Assembly: GCA_014925825.1 (NCBI GenBank)
Contig: JACGCK010000008.1
Coordinates: 124,001-188,000, forward strand
From: Pholiota molesta
Lineage: Eukaryota; Basidiomycota; Agaricomycetes; Agaricales; Strophariaceae
Direction of reading: 5' to 3'
DNA length: 64,000 bases
Shown here piece by piece: positions 46,535 through 58,186 of this stretch. The position numbers and the translations under genes are program-made. The first letter of the stretch is position 1. The number at the start of each line of letters is the position of its first letter. The notes beneath the pieces were generated by a model. That model saw only the letters and a list, made by a program, of their open reading frames with translations. It was not told the origin of the DNA and did not search any database.

Positions 46535-49500
46535 TTACGAGGGAGTGTAACGAGTGGGAGGTTTGGAAACACGACCAGAAAGTAAAGTAGTGGAAGTGGG
46601 AGGAACGTAATTAGAACGAAGATTTTGTGAAAATAATGGGGGAGAAATAGGACGAATAGGATGAAATACAGAAGCAGAAGACACACCAAGATTACTATCT
46701 ACGAGTGACCGTTCAGCAGAAAGTGACCGTTGGGGTAACAGAGACCGTGTGGGAACCGAGGGACCAGGGACATTGTGGGGCAATGGAGCGGATGGGGCAT
46801 GGACGGAGGACGGGGACGGCGGAGCGGGCGCGGGAGCGACGGACGACGGAGGCTGTGAGGGATCAGAAATATTAGTATCGAAGGGAAATTGTTGTTGAAG
46901 AATTAAAGGATGAGGCCGTGGTGCACGAGGGTGACGACGGTGGAATTTTTCTATAAGTTCATTAGAAGAAGAAGGAATGTCGGAGAGGGGAACCCAGGAG
47001 TTTTCGGCGTCGGGTAAGCTGAACCAATGTACAAGGTATTCGTAATGATGGCCAGTTTTACGAGAGTCGAGGATGTTAGAAATGGATAAGGCGGGGTCGG
47101 AAATAGAGAAAGGCTCGGGATCGGAATGGGAATGGAATTCGGAGGGGTCATTATAGGGTTCAAGGAGAGAGGTGTGGAAGACGGGGTGGAGACGAGAGAG
47201 ATAAGATGGAAGACGAAGAAGATAGGATTGCTTGCCGACTTCTTGAACAATTGGATAAGGTCCAAGGTGGCAGTGATCAAGCTTGAGAGAGGGCCGGGTG
47301 GTACGGATGTTACGACGTAGGAGCCAGACTAGTTGGTCGGGTTGGTAGTGAGGGAGGAGAGAGCATGTTCGTTGAAATATTTTTGTTGTTTTTCTTGCGA
47401 ATACGTGAGTTCGGCACGAAGTTCTTGGTGAATGACGTCTAGGCGTTCAGTGAGATCGGAGGCGGCTGGGACTGATACGTTTTCGGAGAGTTTGGGAGAG
47501 AAAGTGGGATGGAAACCGTAGTTGGCGAAGAAAGGAGATTGTTTGGTGGAGGCGTTATCACTGTTGTTGAATACAAACTCGGCGAGAGGAAGGTAATCAA
47601 CCCAGTCGTCTTGTTGGTAAGACGAATACGCGCGCAGATAGGTCTCAAGAGTCTGGTTGGTACGTTCCGTGAGACCATCTGAGCGCGGGTGGAAAGCTGT
47701 AGAAGTTCGTGACTCAATGTCGAGACGCTTTGTTAGTTCTTTCCAAAAATTCGAAACAAAGAGAGCACCACGGTCAGAAATAATAGAATCAGGAAGACCA
47801 TGGTAGCGAAAAATGCGGTCGATGAAGATCCACGCAAGGTCGAAAGCAGTCATAGACTCGTTGCATGGAATGAAATGTGCAGCGCGAGTTAAACGATCAC
47901 AAATGACAAAAATTGAATCATACCCATGGGACTTCGGAAGCTTGACGATGAAGTCCATTGATAGCGATTTCCAAGGACGGTTGGGAATGTCGAGAGGTTG
48001 GAGAAGGCCATAGGGTTTATGACGTGGTATCTTGGTACGACAGCACATATCGCACGCCGAGACGTAACGACGCACATAGGTGTAGATCCCAGGCCAGGAG
48101 TAGTCACGAAGGACTCTCTGTACCATGTTGGTCCAGCCGGGATGACCACCAAGAACGCAGTCATGATGCGAGAACAAAATCTCGGCGCGTAGAGACTTGG
48201 GAACGTAGACACGGCCCTTGTGAAAGACCATATCGTCCTGGAAGGTAAAGTCGGAATCGCCTCTGAGAACCGCCTCACGCCACTCAGTATCTTCACGAAA
48301 CGCAGTTTTAAAACGTTCGAGAAGTTCCGAATTGTCAATGGCGAGAGTGGTGAGAGCGTTGACAGGAGGAGAAAAAGAAATGGCATTGACCGCCGCAATA
48401 TAATCTGTAGCATCAGCGGGAAAAATACGTTCGGTGTGAATAGGAGAAATTAATGCTTTCTTTTGGTACTCCAAGACGTCATCTCCCTTTTTAGGGAAAT
48501 AGTCTGGATGTCGCGACGAAGCGTCAGTGACGTTCTTGGAACCAGGAGCCCAATCGAGTCGAAAATCGAACTCGGAAAGAAACATAGACCACCGAGCTTG
48601 ACGGCGATTAAGAACATGAGAAGACATAAAATACTCAAGATTTTTGTGGTCACAAATGACCGAGATGGGGTGCGAAGTTCCCATTAACCACGGTCGCATG
48701 TCGCGGAAGGAATCCACGATAGCGAGAAGTTCCTTGTCATGAACTTCATAGTTAATTTCGGAAGGGGAGAACTTGCGAGAATGGTACGCGACGGGATGAA
48801 GTTGGCCATCATCGTCGGGTTGTTGAAGGATGCCAGACAGAGCAAAATCAGATGCGTCTGTGGCGAGAGTAGCAGGTCTAGAGGGATCGAAGTGATGGAG
48901 AACGGGATAAGAAGTGAAAGCGCGCTTGAGCTTTTCAAACGCGTCATGCGCAACATCAGAATAAGAGAAAGTCGCGTTTTTATGTGTGAGAGAATTTAAT
49001 GGGAGGGCGATTGAAGCATAATGAGGAATAAAACGACGATAAAAATTGGTAAAGCCCAAAAATGATTGAATATCGCGAGTGGCATGAGGAGCCGGCCACT
49101 CAGCAATGGTGGAAAGTTTCTTTGGGTTCATCTTGATGCCGTCAGCACCGAGAAGATACCCGAGATACTCGACCTCTGTTTTATCGAACTCACATTTCTT
49201 TGCGTTAGCAAAGAGCTGCGCGTCACGAAGACGGTCGAGGACGAGCTTGACTTGAGCGTCATGCTCGTCTTGGGTGCGAGAAAAGATAAGAATATCGTCA
49301 AGGTAAACGACGCAGAACACGCCGACGTAGTCACGTAACGTGTCCTGAATGAAAGCTTGAAAGGTCGCGGGGCATTGGTCAACCCAAATGGCATGACGAG
49401 GTACTCATAAAGACCTAGAGAGGTCCGGAAAGCAGTTTTCCACTCGTCGCCAGCGCGAATACGAATAAGATTAAAAGCATTCTTCAGGTCGAGGACCGTG

Positions 49501-50876
49501 AAGAGTTTGCATCCGCGAGTGCGGTCGAGAAGATCATCAATATGGGGAGAGGATACCTGTTTTTCTTGTGATGGCGTTGAGACCACGATAGTCCACGCAA
49601 AGACGGAGATCGCCCGTTTTACGTTTGGTGAAGAGGATGGGAGAGGCCGCTGAAGACGTCGAACGGCGGATGAACCCTTTCTTGACGTGTTCATCCACGT
49701 ATTCGGAGAGCGCCTTTTGCTCATCCTGGGTGAGTCGATACATAGGACCAAAAGGAGGATCCTTCCCCTCCTCAATGTCGATAGCGCAATCGTAAGGACG
49801 ATGAGGAGGAAGGTTATCGACCTTAGTTGAGGAGAAACGGTGTTGGCCCAAGCCATATATTTTCCAGGAACAAATGGAGAAGAATCTGTAGACGGAAGAG
49901 GGTCTTTGGATTCGGAAATGTCATCTGCGAGAGAAGAAGTCGCAGCGACGTAGGCGGGAGAATTCGTAGGCACAAAACGAAGAGCAGTAACAGGAGAATT
50001 TTTAGAATATTTAGCAAAGCGATGAGGATTCGAAATGGAGATATCAGGTTTACGAGAAGGCAAAGGATTCTCAAAAGAAGAGCGACCGAAGCCGGTCCAC
50101 TTCGTGAGATACGAGAGATACGTAGGCGAAGGCGAAAGAGATATTTCGGAATCATGTTCGAAAGGAGACGTCGCAGGGGACGGCTTTGAACGTGGAGAAC
50201 GAGAAGTCAAGGAACCGTGATGTAGACCGAGGCCTAATCCGGCGGTGGTAATTGAACACTCGTGAAGAGTATTCCGAGGAGGTAGGCGATCAAGACCGGA
50301 GCCTCTCGCAGGAACGTAGACAGGTGAGCGTGAAAGCCCACAACATGAGAGAGTAAGATCTGGATTATTCCAGTCAATGTCTGGATTATGGCGTTTAAGC
50401 CAATCAAGACCCAGAATTATGGGAAAAGCCATGGAAACAACACTCAAAGAGATATTCTCTGAATGTCGGTCCATGGAAAGTTGAGTCAAAACGTCTTGGG
50501 TTACAAGACCGGAAGCTATAGGACGATTGTCCACAGCGAGAATAGGAATCGGTACATCTTTTGATCGACGAGGAAGTGAATGTCGATTACAAAAGACTTC
50601 CGAAATACAAGACGCGGAAGCGCCGCAGTCAATAAGAGCATAAGTAGAGATAGATTTTCGATTTGGGAAATTTAGAGTAATATTGATAAAGAAATGATCA
50701 GGAGAAGTCGAATCACGAAGCGAGGCAAAAATATAAGAAGGAGACGGAATAGACGAGAAGGCAATCCACTGTCCATTATTGAGCTGGATGTGGTGGATGG
50801 GCTCCGAAGGTGAGAGATGAGTCCCTACATCTGTATCCGGTAGCCCTGGGACTGGTGAAGATGGGCTACCGGTCAA
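46535..50876 (-). pseudogene. Chromovirus B pol: PR-RT-RNase H-IN-chromodomain
   Basis: Overlaps gag by 4 nt at 50876. Protease [14 protein letters not shown] (~50640). [41 protein letters not shown] and the catalytic [14 protein letters not shown] (~49310). RNase H: LATDASDFALSGILQQ, VHDKELLAIVDSF. Integrase: HHDCVLGGHPG...CDMCCRTK zinc finger, then SMDFIVKLP, SDRGALFVSNFW and HPRSDGLTERTNQTL. C-terminal module: YQPDQLVWLLRRNI, then the chromodomain HHYEYLVHWFSLPDAENSW. Frame shifts near 49850, 49555, 49350 and 47370 divide it. All domains are otherwise well conserved, so recent mutation or indel errors in the assembly are both possible. Confidence 0.88.
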
Positions 50877-51976
50877 GCTTTTCCCGAAGGAGAAGCTTTG
50901 GACTTTTGCGTATATTTACGCTTGGCAACGTCAGACATATTGGGACAGTCATGGACGGTGTGTTTGCCTTGACCGCAATAAAAACATAAACCTTCCTTGC
51001 GACGACGCTCACGTTCGCTCGGAGTGATAGGTCCACGCTTAATCGCGTCAACCTCCATTGGGACAACATCGTTGTTTGACAACGAAGCCGCAGGAGCGTT
51101 GGTGGAAGGACGAGAATTGTTAGGAAGCTGAGGGAAATAAGGCTTAGGGGCCTTAGAAGATCCATTCTGGCATTCAAGGTTGCAACGATGAAGCTTGTTG
51201 TCAATATTAATGACAAGCTTAACATAATCATCGAGTTCCGAAGGAACATCGGTGAGTAAAGCAACAGCCAGAGCGTCCTTGACATTGTCCTTGAGACCGT
51301 CAAAAAACATCTGAATCGCCGTTTGATCCATCAGATCAAGTTCTCAAGAGAGCTCGCGGAAACGCGACGCATAATTAGACGCCGATCCCGGAGCCTGCTT
51401 GAGTTTGCGAAGCTTAGCTAAAGCAGTCGCATAGCGATCCGAATCTTCGAAATGTTTTTTGAATGAAGTGAGGAATAAATCATAATTTTCCATGAGCTCA
51501 GGGTGGTTCTTCTCAATGGAAGTATACCACGCACTCGGGGATCCATCCTTAAGATAGAACCCGAAGTACAAACATTTGTCTTTGCTTGTAACGAGAGCAC
51601 GGCGTTGGAGAAACAAAGAATTTGAGATTTCACGCACGAAGGGATCAACCTGCTGAGCCGTTCCATCGAACATGCGAGGCTCGCGGACACGGGGAGCACC
51701 GCCAGAAGGTGCGGCGGGCGCAACGGGTGCCAGCGCCACGGGCGCTTGATGCAAATTGAGCCGTTCGACAATTGCGGATAGCGCGGCGTGGTTGCCGGTA
51801 GTTTCATCAGCCTGGCGGGTGACGAACGCTTCGAAGTTGTGACCAAGGCCGTAGATGGCGCGCCAGAGCGTCCTACGCTCTTCAGCTTCAGTGGGCGAAG
51901 GAGAAGAGGATTGGGGAGCAGGAATGCCCTGAGACACATCAGGCATTTGGGCCTCGGTGTCACCGTGCATTGACAT
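50873..51976 (-). pseudogene. Chromovirus B gag (one in-frame TGA)
   Basis: Starts MSMHGDTEAQMPDVSQ at 51976. The gag core includes PRMFDGTAQQVDPFVREI, YFGFYLKDGSPSAWY and FLTSFKKHFEDSDRYATALA. The frame meets TGA at 51346-51344 (after RELS) and continues in the same frame as ELDLMDQTAIQMFFDGLKDN. The zinc knuckle CFYCGQGKHTVHDCP lies near 50960, and the frame ends at 50873. The stop could be a CGA-to-TGA transition. The rest of gag is intact, about 370 residues. Confidence 0.85.
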
Positions 51977-52039
51977 TGTGCAAAAAGGGCGATAGAAGCG
52001 AGATAGACAAAAATAGACAAGATAAGCTTTTAGGTTGTG

Positions 52040-52051
52040 GTCGAAACAAAC
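52040..52051 (-). other. Self-priming primer-binding site of chromovirus B
   Basis: On the minus strand, two bases after the LTR end, TTGTTTCGAC (52049-52040) pairs with GTCGAAACAA inside the LTR. No tRNA 3'-end complement is present. Tf1/sushi-type elements prime from the folded 5' end of their own RNA in exactly this arrangement. Confidence 0.65.
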
Positions 52052-52194
52052 TGTTATGGTCAGGGACTTGGCGAGGACGTGAATAACGAGTTAAGATGCG
52101 CGTTGTTTCGACGAGACGTACAAGTGAGCTACGTACGGACTAAGTAAGCTAGGTGAGACAAAACACATGACTAACTACGGACTTGATCATAACA
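52052..52194 (-). repeat. 5' LTR of chromovirus B
   Basis: 143 bp. On the minus strand it contains GTCGAAACAA (52112-52103), which is complementary to the primer-binding site just downstream, as expected if the transcript starts there. Confidence 0.92.
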
Positions 52195-52367
52195 CATCCA
52201 TCGCCATCCATTGCCATTGCGATGGTTGTGTTTGCGTACAGGTGGCATGTGCAAACAAGTACACACTGTCACAGAAGTCACAACATTACAGCCAAACAGT
52301 TGATGCACAATCAAAAGCATGTGCACGGCTTTGGCAGGTGCTCGGCAACCATGTGAGACCGTAAATC
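52195..52367 (+). pseudogene. C-terminal exon of the exonuclease-fusion gene, right of chromovirus B
   Basis: In phase with the coding sequence left of the insertion (E-S-T-N-R-P-S | I-A-I-H-C-H-C-D-G-C-V-C). It encodes a Cys/His-rich tail and LSQKSQHYSQTVDAQSKACA, ending NHVRP with TAA at 52362-52364. This shows the chromovirus landed in a coding exon. Confidence 0.6.
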
Positions 52368-54361
52368 ATCTGCACTAAGTGCTTGCTAGTGATTGAAGGT
52401 CTGGTCCAGTCCAGTTTTATGACTCCCAGAGGCTTAGATCAAGACCTGGACCAGTCCACAGGAGTGAAAGTTGCAAGAAATATAAATAGAAAGCTTACAA
52501 ATCAGTAACAAACCAATAAGTGATGTCATTAGAGCAAGCTTCTATTTGGAGCCCAAACAGTCTATAAATAAGCACAATACCATGTGCATATCTGATGGCA
52601 TCAGTGATGGAGACAACAGCGCAGACATTTGAAACACTGGGTGAAAAGAACTCACTTTACTGTGTAAAGACTTGTAAATCAACTTCCAAGTGAGTGGTTG
52701 GAGAAAAAAAAAAGGTGTGTATTTGACTTGGAAGGTTGTGAAGCCAATGTTCAGCCATGACACAAGCTTTCCCTTGTCCAAGTTCTTGGAAGGAATAGGT
52801 GCATAAAGGCCATTAGTAACTACTTGACTTTACAGCCTTCCCAGCCTCTTGAGCAATTTATTTGGCCACTATCTGAGTTGCAAAAGATGTAGGTACTAAG
52901 CACAGGCCGTACTGGCTTGATATCCATGTATAGAGTGTTGGTAGAGTATATCAAATCAGATAGGCGCCCATCTTGGCCCAATGGATGAAGAAACCAATTT
53001 TCAAAAATCTGCACAGGGGAAAATGAACCTCATCTATGCAAGAAATGCTACAATACAGCAGTACATCAATGTGAGATAGAATTTTCTTCAGAAGCAAAGG
53101 TTCCCAATTTTTTGGGAACTTGGTGAGATGTATAGAATAGAAGCTCACCAAAAGTCCAACATAGTTCCATGTCTAAAAAATAAAATAAAAATAATAAAAA
53201 ATAAAAATAAAAAATTCCTGGTTGGTCTGTTCACCTGCTATGTATTTTGATTTCTTTCTTGGCAGTCCACCAGAAGAATCACCATTCTCATCTGCCCAAC
53301 GCTTTGCTTGAGAACAATGCTGATAGGGTTTTTGGCTTGGTGACAGGCTGACAGCATGGAAACCTGTGAAAGCAATGCTGGGTATGATGGAAAAAATGTC
53401 TGTGGTGTTGTCCAATTTCTGGGTATTAAGTAATGTTGCACAGAAGACTCCGGAGTATTCATCTGCTCCTCTGATAATATGTATTAGAATAACTTCGAGG
53501 TGCTACAGAATTTATTGGGTATACTGTCCCATTTCAATTGATTTGGCTGTCCTGTGTCCCAAGGCAAGTGATTTTGGCCAAATTTCATGGTTTGTCCCGT
53601 GTCCCACCAAAGATGGCCAGTTTTGAAAAAATTTCTACACCAGTGATTTTCTTTCATTTTTTTTGCCCTAGAATGCTCTGAGCCATGGCTGTTCATATTG
53701 TTTTGGCCAAATTTTCTGCGATGTCCCATGTGCCTATCCATGTCCCACCCCCGGCCGAATCAATCGAAATGGAACAGTATGTGTTATGTCAGGCTGACAT
53801 GAGAGAAGTCATGGGAATAAATAATGCCTTGAATTTTTTTTGAATTTTTTACTATGGTAAGCTGGGTGTGTTTGCTCAATGTTTGCTAGCAGACTCCATT
53901 AGAAGTGATCGACTCATCACTTAAGGAGTCTGTAAAGGAGACTAAGGAATAGCAGGGTCTAGGCGATGTTGTTAGTCACTGCACAGTTCTCGAGAGGAAG
54001 GAAAGCATTCAGAAGAATAAGTTTGGAATAGTACAATTGGAATAAGTATTCTGCAATCTGACGCAATACGAGGAAGGACGTTCACAACGCGGCACGCCCG
54101 CCGGAAGCCATGTGATGGACTCCGTCTGGACATACGGATGCACGGACTTTCGAACTACGGAACGTCCTCTCTTTTTCGGCTCGGAGCCCCTTGGTCCTCC
54201 AGGGCTCCTCCTCTAGGGGACGTTCAGGCGTCCTGATAGTACGTGCACCATGTTATTTGCTGATTTCAACTATATCTCACGAGTATCACCCGATTATTAT
54301 GAACAACATCTAGACTATGTGCGCGAATGTCTATGTATTAAATGAGATATAGTACTACAAT
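52368..54361. other. Intergenic, decayed repeats, no supported gene
   Basis: An element end TAGTGATTGAAGGTCTGGTC at 52387 is related to the TIR element at 43709. Minus-strand short frames (52542-53462) are unrecognised and broken. An AT run lies at 53175-53215, a MITE at 53524-53777, and a GC hairpin-like stretch around 54185-54225. No promoter for the neighbouring citrate synthase gene is needed here, since its 3' end lies at 54362. Confidence 0.4.
53524..53777. mobile_element. 254-bp MITE, TA-flanked, same end family as the 150-bp MITE
   Basis: Imperfect inverted ends, CTGTCCCATTTCAATTGATT on the left and CTGTTCCATTTCGATTGATT on the reverse right, flanked by TA (53522-53523, 53778-53779). 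The outer CTGTNCCATTTC matches the element at 1856-2005, so both were probably moved by the same Tc1/mariner-type transposase. The interior has inverted GTCCCATGT-type words and no gene. Confidence 0.75.
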
Positions 54362-56217
54362 CTAAGGCTTGTCCGCGAACATCTTTTGGATGGCAGCGGT
54401 AGAGTAAGATTTGGGACGTTCAAGAGCTGCAGAACATATTAGACCAAAAACAATTGAAGAAAGAGCAACACTTACGAGCGCCAAGAGCACGGTCCCAGAT
54501 CAACTGGGCAGCAACACCAAACGCACGGGACACACCAAAGAGAACAGTGTAGAATTGCATCTGATCCATGCCGTAGTGAGTGAGGAGAACACCAGATGCG
54601 CATCAACATTGGGCCAGGGGTTCTTGGCTTTGCCGGCCTACAATGCAAATGTTGAGAGTCAGAAACGATGACGGGAGATGCGTTCGGACGTACCTCGAGG
54701 AGAATGTCGGGAACGAGGTTGTAAATCTGGCCAACGAGCTTGAACATCTTGTCGTCAGGCAAGTGCTTGAGGGCGAATTCACGTTGAGCAGTGTAACGAG
54801 GATCGGTCTTCCTCAGAACGGCGTGACCATAACCGGGAACGACCTGACCACCTTTGAGGGTTGACCAGACGTACTCCTTGACGGCTTCGTCCGATGCATC
54901 TTCGCCGATCTTTGCTTGCATCCTGCGTAACCAGATCAGGACCTCCTGGTTAGCGAGGCCGTGGAGAGGACCAGCGAGTCCGTTCAATGCAGCCGCATAG
55001 GAGAGGAAAGGATCGGAAGGGCAGACCCGACCAATTTACCGGTGTGGGCAGAAACGTTGCCGCCTTCGTGATCACTGTCGAGTGCATGGATGAGAACTGA
55101 TCGCCAAGCAACATAAAACAAAAATGATTACCTGTGGATGGTGATATAGAGACGAAGGAGCTCGACGAATCCTTCGTTGCTGCCGAAACCAAGGAGAGTA
55201 GCCAAGTTGTGGGAGTAATCCTTCGAGGCGTCGATGGCTGGGAGTTTTCCTTGCCCAAAGACATTGCGGTAAATGCGACCGGCAATGTTGGGCAATTTAG
55301 CAATCCTAGAAGGAATGATGAGGGCGGAATAACATTGAAAGCAACATACATACAGATCCATAGAATCCTCAAAGGTAGGTCCCCAATACTCCTTCTTGGA
55401 AACACCATCCTGGTAGGCTTTGGCGAATGCGGAATTGTGATTCAGCTAAGAAATGTTGTGTTGAATGTCGGGTGGGCAAGCAGGAGGGAAAGACGTACAG
55501 CAGTGACAGCCAAACTAAATTGGCTCATGGGTGGAGGGTAGGTGGGCAGCGGTCGAGGATCTCCTCCACGAACTCGGGAATAGCTGAACGGGCGGCCCAG
55601 TCGCGCGAAAGCTCGGCGACCTGTTCGTGGGTAGGGATTTCGCCGGTGACAAGGAGCCAGAAGAGACCCTCTGGGAGAGGCTCGGAGCCACCAGGTGCCT
55701 TGGGGAGCAATTTTTGAATTTCGGGAATGGTCTTTCCGCGGAAGCGAATACCCTCCTCTGAATTCGCGCGTCAGAAAACGCGACAGCGAGAGGGGATAGA
55801 ATGAACGGTACCTGGGTCGAGGACGGAGCCATCCCAGATGAGAGCGGGAAGGCCGCGCATTCCACTGAAGAGAAAAAGTTAGGCGGGCCGAGGATGGGTG
55901 AATGACGACATACCCGTAGAGCTGGTCTACAACGACGGGACCAAAGGCTTTTTTGCCATGGGCGGCACGCGTCGCCTTGACCTAAAGGCGAAGTGAGAGG
56001 GAGAGGGACTGGAGGGAAAGAGAACGGACATTTTCAATCTCCTTCGGAATGAGCTCGGCCAAGCGCTCCTTGAGGTGGGAAGCTTGGAGGAGGTGGAGGA
56101 GAGACGCGCTGCGGGGAAAGCAGTGCGGAGGAGAGAGGGACGCGTCTAGAGAGGGGGGTGAGCAGGGGACACGGTGAGAAGGAGCGAACGTACGGATTTG
56201 AGGAGGGAGTGAGACAT
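54362..56217 (-). CDS. CIT1: Mitochondrial citrate synthase
   Basis: Condenses oxaloacetate and acetyl-CoA to citrate in the mitochondrial matrix. It starts ATG 56217 (MSHSLLKS, intron after eight codons) with a Ser/Arg-rich presequence, then [58 protein letters not shown] and the catalytic segments [10 protein letters not shown] (His), [16 protein letters not shown] (His) and [13 protein letters not shown] (Asp). The final exon is [20 protein letters not shown], stop at 54364-54362. At least seven short introns. One oddity: between GSAL and the expected S-D-P-F-L-S-Y-A-A the sequence is one base short (AAGGG at ~55007-55012, plus strand), shifting the frame before NGLAGPLHG. In an essential gene this most likely is an assembly error. 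Head-to-head with TRM8. Confidence 0.93.
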
Positions 56218-57161
<944 letters not shown>

Positions 57162-57225
57162 TCCTTCGCGTACTAATATACATCCGTTCACACCAATAAG
57201 ATAGAAAGTACATCATCGAAATGAA

Positions 57226-58118
57226 TCAATCAAAATCGTCCATAGCGTCTGCTGCAGTATTTCCACTCCGCTGTTGGCTGCCTAGCTCTATTGATCCTAT
57301 TAGACTCTTCGACCGTCCCAAAATGGCCGCCTTCATCTCCCCGTGAATAGCCAGACCAGCCTCCGTGGCCAATCGGAAAATTTCTTCGAACCGATCCACA
57401 TGTAGTCGCGTCTCCATTGTCACTAACGACACCTTCTGCGTCTTGGGCATCACCGCAATGGTCAAGTTCGGCACGTCGTTCTCTTCCAACAGCGTCAGAT
57501 CGAGCAGCGGCGACGTCGAGTGCACACCGCCGTTCACAGCGCAGACAAAGTCAAGCATAGGAATGCCCGCGTTCATCAGCGCCAGCGTAGTCCCATTAAT
57601 ACAAGCTTGCAATAGTCCCCCATCTTGCTGTATCACCTGTACAAAAATGTCGATTTGCGAGCGCGGATATAGAGAAGTCTGGATGACGGGCTCAAACGTA
57701 GATTTTATAGTGGCGGCGAATTCCAGTATTCGTCTAAATATTCATTGATTCAGGCGTAAGAGAAGCGAGAGAAAACCAGGACGCACTTATCACCGCGCGA
57801 GCGTTTTCTCCGATCTCCCGTGCTGAATGCCGCCACTGCCACCTCGACGTTGATATTCGCGCGATCGTGAATGGTCTGCGAGCGCATTTTGGCTTCGCGC
57901 GGACCGAACACAGAGACCATGACATGCGTCAGCCCGTGGGTGATAACCGCCGCGCCGTCCGCGTGCCCTTGCTGCGAGAGGTCGATGTCGATAGTGCGCA
58001 GCTCAAACTGGCGACGGCCATCCGAGCGATAGCCGCCCTCGTTGAGGATCTCGACGCGCGATGCCTAGAGAAATGGAGTCAGAGGTGATGCGAGCGCCCG
58101 AGGAGATAGACGTGCCAT
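57226..58118 (-). CDS. RRP41: Exosome subunit RRP41 (RNase PH-like)
   Basis: Core ring subunit of the RNA exosome (yeast Ski6/Rrp41, human EXOSC4). Exons: 58064-57787 encodes ASRVEILNEGGYRSDGRRQF, GAAVITHGLTHVMVSVFGPR and ANINVEVAVAAFSTGDRRKR; a 53-bp intron follows; 57733-57226 encodes the rest (ILEFAATIKSTFEPVIQTSL, QQDGGLLQACINGTTLALMN, MLDFVCAVNGGV, then a tail ending MDDFD). It is RNase PH-like and, as in other eukaryotes, expected to be structural rather than phosphorolytic. The first exon is uncertain: ATG 58118 with a GTCTAT donor and the CTCTAG acceptor does not join in phase, so one base may be missing or the start is elsewhere in the 68-bp gap to NPT1. Confidence 0.88.
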
Positions 58119-58186
58119 GGTGGTAGATAAAGAACAGGCGCTGTATGTGCCTGTTATTACGCACTCCCCATCTTCCATCCACCACC
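58119..58186. promoter_or_regulatory. Divergent RRP41/NPT1 promoter (68 bp)
   Basis: Only 68 bp lie between the two candidate start codons, so core promoter elements must overlap the 5' ends of both genes. No TATA box is seen. Confidence 0.4.

Larger units (their letters stand above)
46380..52194 (-). mobile_element. Ty3/gypsy chromovirus B, young, self-priming type
   Basis: LTRs 46380-46522 and 52052-52194 (143 bp each) differ at a single base (A/G in GATGC.CGTTG). They have TGTTATGGTC...CATAACA inverted ends and a CATCC duplication on both sides, so the insertion is recent. The element reads on the minus strand: gag 51976-50873, pol 50876-~46540. Removing it plus one CATCC rejoins a host coding frame (S-T-N-R-P-S then I-A-I-H-C). 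Coding capacity is spoiled by one TGA in gag and about four frame shifts in pol, surprising for such similar LTRs. Confidence 0.93.

Noticed and set aside
52542..53462. Possible decayed DDE transposase (short frames with CIDEVHFPLCR)
   Set aside because: Faint resemblance only; frames are short, broken and lack a second motif.
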